Shown: positions 34,403 to 43,431 of the stretch, in pieces
How positions within the stretch are numbered: the stretch's first letter is position 1
Layout of the letters: each line of letters opens with the position of its first letter
From: Olleya sp. Hel_I_94
Lineage (GTDB): Bacteria > Bacteroidota > Bacteroidia > Flavobacteriales > Flavobacteriaceae
Reading direction: 5' to 3'
DNA length: 64,000 bases
NCBI RefSeq assembly: GCF_007827365.1
Contig: NZ_VISI01000002.1
Span: 67,001 to 131,000, forward strand
The notes under the pieces: model-generated
What the model saw: only the letters and a program-made list of their open reading frames with translations
What the model was told of the DNA's origin: nothing
Database searches by the model: none
Position numbers and translations under genes: made by a program

Positions 34403-36025
34403 ATGTCAAAAAACCAATCCAAAGCAGATATTAACTTCGAACAGGAGTTATGGAAAGCGGCAAACGAACTTCGAGGCGCAGTAGCCGAGAATCAATATAA
34501 AGATTACATATTACCGTTAATATTTTTAAAGCACATATCAGAACGTTATGAGTTACGCAGAGATAAATTAAAAGATTTACTACGCGATAAAGGCTCTGAT
34601 TATTACACAACAGATACCGAAGAACAAAATTACGTTTTAGAAGATCCAGACGAGTATCTTTCAAATAATACTTATATCATTCCAGAGAAAGCTACATTTC
34701 AGTTTTTACAAGATAATGCAGAGCAGGATAATATTAAAGTTTTAGTAGATGATGCTTTTGACGTTTTAGATCAAACATTAGCAACCTACAGACCAGACTT
34801 AAAAGGAATACTACCACGTATATTTGTTAAAAGTCAATTAACAGCTAAACAAGTAGCAGGTTTAATTAACCTATTAGCAAACCCTAAATTATCAGAAAAA
34901 GAAAATCCAGATAGTGATATTCTAGGTCGTGTATACGAATATTACATAGGCAAGTTCGCTATAGCAGAAGGCTCTGGTGCAGGACAATTCTTTACGCCAG
35001 GAAGCATAGTACGTTTATTAGTAGAAATGATAGAACCTTACGAAGGTAAAATTTTCGATGCTGCATGTGGATCGGGTGGTATGTTTGTGCAATCGCTTAA
35101 GTTTTTACAAGCCCATAATGGAGACAAAAAAAACATTTCAATTTACGGACAAGAGCGTTACGATGGTACACTACGTTTATGTAAAATGAATTTAGCCTTG
35201 CGCGATCTCTCTTTCGATGTACGTTTAGGAGATTCTTTACTTCAAGATAAATTCCCAGACTTAAAAGCTGATTTTATAATTGTAAACCCACCGTTTAATG
35301 TCAGCCAATGGCATCCCGAAGATTTACCCGAAAATGACCCACGACTATTTGGTCCAAAAGATGAGTTTACTACAGATGGTAGTGCCAATTATATGTGGAT
35401 GCAAACTTTTTGGAGTCATTTAAGCGATACAGGAACAGCAAGTGTAGTTATGGCAAATGGAGCCATGACTTCTAATAACAAAGGTGAAAAAAACGTACGT
35501 CAACACATGGTAGATAATAGCATGGTAGACTGTATTGTACGTTTGCCAGACAAATTGTTTTTAACTACAGGTATTCCTGCATGTATCTTTATTTTAAGTA
35601 AAAATAGAGATGGTAAAGATGGAAAGCATAGAGAGCGTAATAATGAAATTCTTTTTATAGACACCTCTAAAATGGGAACTATGGAAAGTAGGAAACTACG
35701 CGTCTTTACTGATGAAGATATTGATAAAGTAACTGAAACCTACCACGCTTGGCGTAATGCCGATCCTGTCACCTCGAGCGCAGCCGAGAGGTCTCATAAG
35801 GACTATAAAAACACCGACGGCTTTTGCTACAGCGCAACTTTGGAGGAAGTGCAAAAACAAGACTACAAACTCACACCAGGAATTTACGTTGGTACAGAAG
35901 AAGTAGAAGATGATGGTATTCCGTTTGAAGACAAAATGGAAACTTTGAAAACGCAATTGGAAGCGCAGTTTAAAAAAGGGAATGAGTTGCAGAAACAGAT
36001 TTTATATAATTTTGAAAGATTTTAA
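34403..36025 (+). CDS. hsdM: Type I restriction-modification methyltransferase subunit
   Basis: Protein of 540 residues. An N-terminal helical HsdM domain (1-150) is followed by the N6-adenine methyltransferase domain with GQFFTP, motif I DAACGSGG (219-226) and catalytic NPPF (295-298). It methylates adenine in the sequence chosen by HsdS and is also part of the restriction complex. A 22-base palindrome-like repeat lies in frame within the 3' part, coding for TSSAAER near residue 457. It is the first gene of the hsdM-KAP-hsdS-hsdR operon. Confidence 0.96.
   Translation: MSKNQSKADINFEQELWKAANELRGAVAENQYKDYILPLIFLKHISERYELRRDKLKDLLRDKGSDYYTTDTEEQNYVLEDPDEYLSNNTYIIPEKATFQFLQDNAEQDNIKVLVDDAFDVLDQTLATYRPDLKGILPRIFVKSQLTAKQVAGLINLLANPKLSEKENPDSDILGRVYEYYIGKFAIAEGSGAGQFFTPGSIVRLLVEMIEPYEGKIFDAACGSGGMFVQSLKFLQAHNGDKKNISIYGQERYDGTLRLCKMNLALRDLSFDVRLGDSLLQDKFPDLKADFIIVNPPFNVSQWHPEDLPENDPRLFGPKDEFTTDGSANYMWMQTFWSHLSDTGTASVVMANGAMTSNNKGEKNVRQHMVDNSMVDCIVRLPDKLFLTTGIPACIFILSKNRDGKDGKHRERNNEILFIDTSKMGTMESRKLRVFTDEDIDKVTETYHAWRNADPVTSSAAERSHKDYKNTDGFCYSATLEEVQKQDYKLTPGIYVGTEEVEDDGIPFEDKMETLKTQLEAQFKKGNELQKQILYNFERF
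35771..35792 (+). repeat. Palindromic repeat in frame within hsdM
   Basis: ACCTCGAGCGCAGCCGAGAG plus GT: an imperfect inverted repeat with ACCTC at one end and GAGGT at the other, GC-rich in an AT-rich gene. It adds or replaces about seven residues without breaking the frame. I recall such elements as dispersed repeats in flavobacteria, which needs a search. Confidence 0.6.
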
Positions 36026-36028
36026 TTA

Positions 36029-39000
36029 ATGAAGTTTTTAAACCTTAAAAATACCGTTGGAAACATATTTACTAAAAAAAATGTGCTCTTATTTGTCGTG
36101 GTTTTTTCTTTTTTTTATTTTCAAACGGAAATCATTTATTCTATAAATAAGCACTTAACAACTGATGCTGATTTTTCTAATAGTATTTTAGATTTAGGAA
36201 TTATTTCTGTTTCTGTTTTAATAACTTTTTATTTATTATATAAAATGGCTTCTTATTCGTATCAACCTTCATTTAATCAGAAGGTTGTTATAGGTATGAC
36301 TGTTTTTCTAATTTTATACTATAAATTAATAAATATAGAACTACCATGGACAAATTTATCTGACTCATTTTTTAATATAGAATACAATACATATGTTTTA
36401 GTTCCTTTAATAGTTGCTTTAATGTTTTTTGTAATAATCAAATTCTACAAAAAGTTGGATACAGTTTTTTCGTTGAAAAACGATTTAACAAAAAACAACT
36501 CAAATGTTTATTTAAATGATGATCCAATATTAAATGAAGACGAAGATATACTAAACTATCAACCAAAGATTGACAGTTTAAAGAGTATATTGTTAAATGA
36601 AACTTATAAAAAATCTATTTCAATAGGTTTAGTTGGTCCTTGGGGAAATGGAAAATCTAGTGTTATTCATATGACACAACTACAAATAGAAAACCAGACT
36701 AAGGATGATATATTAATGATTCATTTTTTACCTTACTTAAATCATAAAGAAGATGATATTATTAATGAATTTTTTATTTCTTTAAGTAAGCAGCTATCTA
36801 AATATAGTGGTAAGTTATCAAGTCAGATTTTAGATTATTCAAAAAAACTTACAGAAGTCTATAAAGGTGGGAATGTATTTGATTTTTTTGATAAACATGT
36901 GTCAAATATAAATTCTACTCCTGCAAAAGAACTTTATGATGACATTAATACTAGGCTGCAAGAAATAGATAAAAAAATAATAATTTTTGTAGATGATTTA
37001 GATAGATTAAGTGGAAAGGAAATAATACAAGTTTTAAAGTTAATTAGAAATACTGCTAATTTTACCAACACAATTTTTGTCGTAGCAATGGACAAGGATT
37101 ATGTTATTAATAGATTAAAATCTGAAAATAATATTTCAAGTACTCGATTTGTAGATAAATTTTTTCAACTAGAAATTTACTTACCTGAAATCGATAAAAC
37201 CATCCTAAGAAACTTTGTGTCTAAAAGTTTAAAAGATTCAATACTTAATAATTCCTCAGATTTTGAAATTAATTTTTCTAGAGGATTTAACCATAAAGGA
37301 AACCTTTTTGATGATTTTATAAAAAATTTAAGAGACTCTAAACGCTTAGTAAATCAAATAATATTTGATTATACTTTTTTAGGAGAAGAAATCAATTTCA
37401 AAGATTTCTTGAATTTTACATACTTTAAATTAAAGTTCCCAAAATTTATGGAGTTGTTAAGTCATAATAAACTCGATTTTCTAATTTTAAAAAATGGAGA
37501 ATATGGTCTTAAACCAAAACCAGAACCTGAAGGAGAAAATACACCTGTTATCCAGTCAAATTATAGAGATTTGTTCATTTTTAATTCTATAAAATCTAAT
37601 GATTATAGTTATTTAAAAAAATACGCGGTTACAGATTTATTATTGCCTAGTAGCGATTGTTTAAGAAATGTTTTAAACATTGACTGTGACGATGTTTTAT
37701 TGCTTTCTAAAAGTTTAGCTCATTTATTTGGAGAAGAAAATAAGGTTGAGGATTTTAATTCTATTAAAAAGGAAAACAATTTTAATATGCTAATGCAACA
37801 AAGAGTCTTTAAAGAGTTGTTTTTAGAGAATGAATTTCAACAACTTATAAAAGAAGAAGATGAAGAAAAAAGGCATAATATTATAGAAAGTCTTTACTCT
37901 CAAAATAAATTAATTCAACTTTTTAGCAGATTAGACTACTTTAGTTCCAATGATGAAAAACTAATGTCTAATATTATATTAATAATTTTCAAACTTTACG
38001 AAAAAAGAAGAGAATATGAAGTTCAGGAGCAGCAATTACTCAATAAAATGGGTGTTTTTGTAGACAGGTACATTGATAAAGATGAAGGTATTAACCAAGA
38101 AAATGTAGATTGGGTTCAAAAACAATTATTTAAAGGAAGTATTCTTTCTTCAGAAAATAAATTATCTATTATTTGTGAGTTATTTGATTCAAAAATTGAT
38201 AATAAATTATGGCATATTAAAGAGGATGAATTAACTAATAAAGCACTTTTACTGTTTAAAGGGTTTCTAGAATCCAAAAAAGATAAGCTGTGGGCAGTTA
38301 ATGATTATTCTATATATAAATATTACCATTCATTAAAATTTATGCGTGAGTTAAAAGAGAAACTAAATAAAGAAATTAAGGACTTTTGGAGGGGTAATAA
38401 TATAGAATTACTATGTGTGCAAAGTACAGATTCCCCAGGTTTTTCTCTATCTTCTTTTAAAATTTCTGATGGAGTTAAAGATGTTTTTGGTAGTAGATCT
38501 CAATTTCATGAGTTTATATTAAAGCATTCAGAAAACCCTTCAGATGCTGTAAAAGAGTTTATAGATCTATATAATTTGCATGAAATTACAGGCTATAGTT
38601 TACCTGTAATATATCAATTTAGTTCTTCTAAGTTAATGATAAAAAAAATAGAAGTTAATGGGGCTAACCAAAAGAGGTCTAAATATGACGAAGACGCAAA
38701 CCGTTTGCAAATAGTCTTTGAAACTAATCTAGAGGGTTTGTTTTTAACATTAATTGATATTAGAAGACAAAAAGGAATTTATGATCTTGTTAAGGAACAA
38801 TATCCTAAAATAAAGATATTACCCGATGAATTAGAAGCCTCTCAATTCTTAACTTTTTCCTTTAGAAAAAAAACCTATCTCTTTGTAAGTTACGATAAAA
38901 AACATAGGACGAGTCATGCTATTGAAATTTTAAAAACTTTAGAAGCAATTACTAATGTTATGTATCATCCTAAAAATAATAATTTTGAACCATATAAGAC

Positions 39001-39073
39001 GAAGTTATCTAGTAAAGAAAATATCATAGTCGATCAAGATCATTATATGAAAGTATTATCAATTCAACCATAA
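36029..39073 (+). CDS. Membrane KAP-family P-loop NTPase inside the hsd operon
   Basis: Protein of 1014 residues. Four membrane segments (about 18-36, 52-71, 84-101, 120-140) precede a KAP-type P-loop domain with Walker A LVGPWGNGKSS (201-211) and Walker B IIIFVDDLDRLS (317-328). The remaining 600 residues are helical and unrecognised, with a mixed beta segment near the end. KAP NTPases include the F plasmid phage-exclusion protein PifA. It starts 3 bases after hsdM and ends 9 before hsdS and is more AT-rich than hsdM, so it looks like an added gene. A phage-sensing or membrane-disrupting role is inference. Confidence 0.86.
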   Translation: MKFLNLKNTVGNIFTKKNVLLFVVVFSFFYFQTEIIYSINKHLTTDADFSNSILDLGIISVSVLITFYLLYKMASYSYQPSFNQKVVIGMTVFLILYYKLINIELPWTNLSDSFFNIEYNTYVLVPLIVALMFFVIIKFYKKLDTVFSLKNDLTKNNSNVYLNDDPILNEDEDILNYQPKIDSLKSILLNETYKKSISIGLVGPWGNGKSSVIHMTQLQIENQTKDDILMIHFLPYLNHKEDDIINEFFISLSKQLSKYSGKLSSQILDYSKKLTEVYKGGNVFDFFDKHVSNINSTPAKELYDDINTRLQEIDKKIIIFVDDLDRLSGKEIIQVLKLIRNTANFTNTIFVVAMDKDYVINRLKSENNISSTRFVDKFFQLEIYLPEIDKTILRNFVSKSLKDSILNNSSDFEINFSRGFNHKGNLFDDFIKNLRDSKRLVNQIIFDYTFLGEEINFKDFLNFTYFKLKFPKFMELLSHNKLDFLILKNGEYGLKPKPEPEGENTPVIQSNYRDLFIFNSIKSNDYSYLKKYAVTDLLLPSSDCLRNVLNIDCDDVLLLSKSLAHLFGEENKVEDFNSIKKENNFNMLMQQRVFKELFLENEFQQLIKEEDEEKRHNIIESLYSQNKLIQLFSRLDYFSSNDEKLMSNIILIIFKLYEKRREYEVQEQQLLNKMGVFVDRYIDKDEGINQENVDWVQKQLFKGSILSSENKLSIICELFDSKIDNKLWHIKEDELTNKALLLFKGFLESKKDKLWAVNDYSIYKYYHSLKFMRELKEKLNKEIKDFWRGNNIELLCVQSTDSPGFSLSSFKISDGVKDVFGSRSQFHEFILKHSENPSDAVKEFIDLYNLHEITGYSLPVIYQFSSSKLMIKKIEVNGANQKRSKYDEDANRLQIVFETNLEGLFLTLIDIRRQKGIYDLVKEQYPKIKILPDELEASQFLTFSFRKKTYLFVSYDKKHRTSHAIEILKTLEAITNVMYHPKNNNFEPYKTKLSSKENIIVDQDHYMKVLSIQP

Positions 39074-39082
39074 AAAAATAGA

Positions 39083-40345
39083 ATGCACAATAACTGGAAA
39101 ACATATAAACTCTCAGATACTTTAAAAATAATTGGAGGAGGTACACCCAAAACTTCAGTATCAGAATATTGGAATGGTGATATTCCTTGGTTAAGTGTTA
39201 AGGATTTTCAAGGTGAGCAAAAATTTGTTTCTAGTACTGAAAAGACAATTACAGAGGAAGGTCTTAAAAAATCTTCAACCAAATTATTGCCTAAAGGAGC
39301 AATAATAATTTCAGCTAGAGGAACGGTTGGTGAATTAGCTGTTTTGGAAAAGGAAATGACTTTTAATCAATCATGCTATGGCCTGTTGCCAAATGAGAAA
39401 ACTGATAAAAATTATTTGTATTATTTAGTAAAACAAAAAATCAGAGAACTGCAAGGGTTAAGTTATGGAAGTGTATTTGATACAATAACAACTAAAACGT
39501 TTGATGGATTAGATGTTCAACTCCCACCACTCCCAGAACAAACCGAAATAGCAAACATCCTATCAGCAATAGACGATAAAATAGAAAACAACCTAGCCAT
39601 AAACAAAACCTTAGAAGACATGGCTATGGCATTATACAAACATTGGTTTGTAGATTTTGGTCCTTTTCAAGACGGTGAGTTTATAGATAGTGATTTGGGT
39701 TTAATTCCTGAAGGTTGGGAAGTGAAACGATTGGAAGAACTTTCAGAAATAGGGTCGAGTAAAAGAATATTTAGAAAGGAATATGTGGATGTAGGAGTCC
39801 CTTTTTATAGAGGGAAAGAAGTTATTCAATTAAGTAAAGGGAAAAATATATCCACAGAATTATTCATAACGGAAGAAAGGTTTCAAGAAATAAAATTAAA
39901 ATTTGGTGCTCCAGTAAAAGGAGACATTTTAATATCTTCAGTTGGTACTATAGGTGTTTCTTGGTTAGTTGATGATTCAGATGAGTTTTATTTTAAAGAT
40001 GGAAATTTAACATGGCTAAAGAATTATAAAAGCTTTATTAAAGGAGAGTTTCTTCATTTGTGGCTAAATTCAAATGTTGGTCAAGAACAAATTTTAGGAG
40101 AAACTATTGGAAGCACACAACAGGCACTTACAATTTCTGCTTTGAGAAGTTTAAAGCTAGTTATTCCTCCTAAGTCTATTTACCAAAAATTAGAAGAGAA
40201 TTTAGTCAATAGCTATCGTCAAACTCAATTAAATCTATCGGAAGTTGCAACACTAACAAATCTCCGCGACACCCTATTACCAAAACTAATAAGCGGAGAA
40301 GTACGCTTAAAAGAATTTAGAGAGCAAGTAGAAAACTTAGTTTAA
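39083..40345 (+). CDS. hsdS: Type I restriction-modification specificity subunit
   Basis: Protein of 420 residues with two target recognition domains. The first runs to about residue 150 (IIGGGTPKTS.SEYWNGDIPWLSVKD), then a conserved helical spacer LPPLPEQTEIANILSAIDDKIENN, and the second from GWEVKRLEELSEIGSS to LRDTLLPKLISGEV. It recognises a bipartite DNA site for HsdM and HsdR. Both domains look complete and different, so an asymmetric target is expected; the sequence itself cannot be read from the protein. Confidence 0.94.
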   Translation: MHNNWKTYKLSDTLKIIGGGTPKTSVSEYWNGDIPWLSVKDFQGEQKFVSSTEKTITEEGLKKSSTKLLPKGAIIISARGTVGELAVLEKEMTFNQSCYGLLPNEKTDKNYLYYLVKQKIRELQGLSYGSVFDTITTKTFDGLDVQLPPLPEQTEIANILSAIDDKIENNLAINKTLEDMAMALYKHWFVDFGPFQDGEFIDSDLGLIPEGWEVKRLEELSEIGSSKRIFRKEYVDVGVPFYRGKEVIQLSKGKNISTELFITEERFQEIKLKFGAPVKGDILISSVGTIGVSWLVDDSDEFYFKDGNLTWLKNYKSFIKGEFLHLWLNSNVGQEQILGETIGSTQQALTISALRSLKLVIPPKSIYQKLEENLVNSYRQTQLNLSEVATLTNLRDTLLPKLISGEVRLKEFREQVENLV

Positions 40346-40353
40346 TTAATAAG

Positions 40354-40373
40354 ATTCCTGCTTTCGCAGGACA
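40354..40373 (+). repeat. Hairpin repeat between hsdS and hsdR
   Basis: TCCTGC-TTTC-GCAGGA (40356-40371) forms a 6-bp stem with a 4-base loop and ends 8 bases before the hsdR ATG. It is G+C-richer than its surroundings and not followed by a T-run, so it is not a standard terminator. Confidence 0.6.
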
Positions 40374-40379
40374 TGAATT

Positions 40380-43300
40380 ATGACAACAGAAGCAACCATA
40401 GAACAAGCCACCATAGATTGGTTAACCGATTTAGGTTATAAACATCAATTGGGCACAGCCTTACCACAAAATCATAATACAGAAGTAGTATTAAAAGATA
40501 GGTTGCTTCAGTTTATACAACAACAATATCCAGAGATTCCAAAGGAGATTCAAACCTTAGCAGTGTCTGAGTTTACCAATAATGCAGGAGCAGATCTAGA
40601 GCATCGTAACCGTACCTTTCATTTAAAACTAACTAAAGGTATTGAGTTTGCGTATGAGGATGCTTCGGGAAAAGAAAAGGCAGTTCATATTTACCCTATA
40701 GATTTTACAAATCCAGAAAACAATACCTTTTGGGCAGTCAATCAATTTAGTATTACAGGAAAAAATAAACGTCGCCCAGACATCATTATTTACATTAACG
40801 GATTGCCATTAATTGTATTCGAATTAAAAAACTGGTACGACCAAAACACCAATGTAAAAGAAGCACACAACCAAATACAACATTACAAAAAAGACATTCC
40901 GTTGCTGTTTGAGTATAATACTTTAACTATTATTAGTGATGGTAACGAGGCGCAACATGGTATGTTTAGTTCGGGTATGGAATGGTTTGCTGCTTGGAAA
41001 AGTATTAACGGTAGAGATACCGTACAAGAAGACGATTTCCAGATGCACACTTTGTTATTCGGCTTATTCCCAAAAGACAGAATACTAAATTATATAAAAA
41101 ACTTTATTTTTCATGAAGATCATAATGGTAAACTCATTAAAAAAGGCGCAAAGTATCATCAGTTTTTCGGCGTTAACTTTGCGGTAGACGCAGCTAATAA
41201 ATCGGTGCGTCCGTTTGGTGATGGTCGTATTGGTGTCATTTGGCATACACAAGGATCGGGCAAAAGTATCTCTATGGCCATTTACACAGGTATTTTGCGT
41301 AGTCTTCAAGAATTAAAAAATCCAACCATCGTAATACAAGTCGATAGAAGTGATTTAGACAGACAACTGTATGAAAACTTCGTACTCGCTAAAGATTTGG
41401 TGGGTGATGTACAACATGCCGATACTACACAAGATTTGCGTAACTTATTAAGTGCAGGCGCTGGAGGTGTTATTTTTACAACTATAGAAAAATTTAGATT
41501 AAAGCAAACCACAGAAGAAGCTTTAGGGGAATTAGAACACCCTATTTTATCCGAACGAGAGAATATTATCGTTATGGCAGACGAAGCGCATCGCACGCAA
41601 TATGGTTTACTAGATGGATTTGCCTCTAATTTGCGCAAAGCTTTGCCTAATGCTTCCTTTATAGGGTTTACAGGAACACCAGTTGATAGTAAAGATGCAG
41701 ACACACAAGAAGTCTTTGGTTCTGTAATACATACTTACGATATAAAGCAAGCAGTAGAAGATAAAGCAACCGTTAATATTTTTTACGAACCACGTTTAGC
41801 AAAACTGCATTTATGGAACGAAAGTATTGATGATGAGGTCGATGCTTTGGCAGAAGGCGAAGAAGATAATAGCAATCTTAAATGGGCTGCTATTGAGGAT
41901 GCCGCAGGTAGTGAAGATCGCGTTAATAAAATAGCTAAAGACATACTTAACCATTACACAAACAGAACAAACACTTTAGCAGGAAAAGCAATGGTGGTTT
42001 GCATGAGTAGACGTAATTGCGTAAAAATGTATAATGCACTAACGGCCTTAGACGGTTGTCCTGAAGTAGCAGTAGTAATGACAGGTAACATCTCTAAAGA
42101 TCCAGTAGATTGGAACCCACACTTTAGAACAAAAGATGCTACAGAAGGCATAAAAGCAAGATTTAAAAAGGAAGACGATCCTTTAAAAATAGTCATTGTT
42201 AGAGACATGTGGTTAACAGGTTTTGATGCACCTTGTGTGCACACCATGTATGTAGATAAAATTATGAAAGGTCATAATTTAATGCAAGCCATTACTAGAA
42301 CCAACCGTGTTTTAAAAGATAAGAAAAACGGTGTTATTGTAGATTATATTGGTATTGGCGATAACTTAAAAACAGCAACTAGTAAATATACAGGAAGTGG
42401 TGGAGAAGGCAAACCAACTATTGATATTGAGCAAGCATTGGAATTGTTTTTCAATCAAGTTGAAATATGCAAAGCCTTTATACCTCAATCTATTGATTAT
42501 TCCGATTGGAAACGTTTGCGTGATGCCGACAAGGTGCTTTTAGTAAAATCTGCTTTAAACCATGTGATTAAATATGACGAAGACGCAAACAATTACATGA
42601 AGGCTGAAAAAACCTTGTCTAGTTTGTTATCTATTGTGAAAAGTCAAACTGAAATACAAGAATATGCTGTAGATATTTTATTTGCGCAACATGTTTCTAA
42701 AGCGTTGCGTAACGCAAAATCCGTAACCTCCAGTCGAGGCGAGCAAAAAGAAAAAATTAAAGAATTGATTAGTCAAAGTATCGATTCTGAAGACATAGTT
42801 GATGTTTTCGCAATGGCAGGCATAGAAAAACCAGACATCTCCATTTTAGATGACACCTTTTTACTAGGTGCTAAAAATGAAAAAGATGGGCACGCTTTAA
42901 AAATAGAATTGATTAAAAATATTCTAAAAGACGAAATTAAATTAAGACTTCATAAAAACATCAAAAAGTACACCTCTTTAAGAGAAGAACTTGAAAAGGT
43001 AATAGAACGCTATCACAATAATGCATTGGATAGTTACGCTACTATTGCCGAAATGGTAGAACGCGCAAAAGATTTGCAAAACGATGATAAACGTACTTCA
43101 GAACTAGGTTTAAGTGACGAAGAATTAGCTTTTTACGACATCTTAGCAGCTAAAAAAGAGATTATAAAAGAAGAAGGTCCAATTCAAGATATTGTCCACG
43201 CAGTAGTTAAGGCAGTAAAGGCAAATCTACAATACGATTGGACAAAAAAAGAAAATGCAAAAGCAGCAATACGCTTATCCGTAAAGAAAGAACTGCGCAA

Positions 43301-43385
43301 AAAGGTAAGTTTGTCTAAACTTAACGAAATATTAGAAGAAATAATGCAGCAAGCCGAAGGTCAGTTTAAAGACTGGAGTGCTTAA
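40380..43385 (+). CDS. hsdR: Type I restriction endonuclease subunit R
   Basis: Protein of 1001 residues. The N-terminal nuclease has RRPDIIIYING (Asp134) and VFELKN (Glu148-x-Lys150). The SF2 motor has Walker A THTQGSGKS-like HTQGSGKS (289-296), DEAH (401-404) and FTGTPVD, and QAITRTNR as motif VI. The C-terminal helical domain contacts the methylase. It translocates DNA and cuts far from unmodified sites. Stop at 43383; length normal. Complete, so the operon should restrict as well as modify. Confidence 0.96.
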   Translation: MTTEATIEQATIDWLTDLGYKHQLGTALPQNHNTEVVLKDRLLQFIQQQYPEIPKEIQTLAVSEFTNNAGADLEHRNRTFHLKLTKGIEFAYEDASGKEKAVHIYPIDFTNPENNTFWAVNQFSITGKNKRRPDIIIYINGLPLIVFELKNWYDQNTNVKEAHNQIQHYKKDIPLLFEYNTLTIISDGNEAQHGMFSSGMEWFAAWKSINGRDTVQEDDFQMHTLLFGLFPKDRILNYIKNFIFHEDHNGKLIKKGAKYHQFFGVNFAVDAANKSVRPFGDGRIGVIWHTQGSGKSISMAIYTGILRSLQELKNPTIVIQVDRSDLDRQLYENFVLAKDLVGDVQHADTTQDLRNLLSAGAGGVIFTTIEKFRLKQTTEEALGELEHPILSERENIIVMADEAHRTQYGLLDGFASNLRKALPNASFIGFTGTPVDSKDADTQEVFGSVIHTYDIKQAVEDKATVNIFYEPRLAKLHLWNESIDDEVDALAEGEEDNSNLKWAAIEDAAGSEDRVNKIAKDILNHYTNRTNTLAGKAMVVCMSRRNCVKMYNALTALDGCPEVAVVMTGNISKDPVDWNPHFRTKDATEGIKARFKKEDDPLKIVIVRDMWLTGFDAPCVHTMYVDKIMKGHNLMQAITRTNRVLKDKKNGVIVDYIGIGDNLKTATSKYTGSGGEGKPTIDIEQALELFFNQVEICKAFIPQSIDYSDWKRLRDADKVLLVKSALNHVIKYDEDANNYMKAEKTLSSLLSIVKSQTEIQEYAVDILFAQHVSKALRNAKSVTSSRGEQKEKIKELISQSIDSEDIVDVFAMAGIEKPDISILDDTFLLGAKNEKDGHALKIELIKNILKDEIKLRLHKNIKKYTSLREELEKVIERYHNNALDSYATIAEMVERAKDLQNDDKRTSELGLSDEELAFYDILAAKKEIIKEEGPIQDIVHAVVKAVKANLQYDWTKKENAKAAIRLSVKKELRKKVSLSKLNEILEEIMQQAEGQFKDWSA

Positions 43386-43431
43386 AAAAAAATAATACGC
43401 TATTAATTAATAACCAATAAAACCAACCATT

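Noticed and set aside
35771..35792. Frameshift or assembly error in hsdM
   Set aside because: The repeat keeps the reading frame and the protein continues with normal HsdM sequence on both sides.
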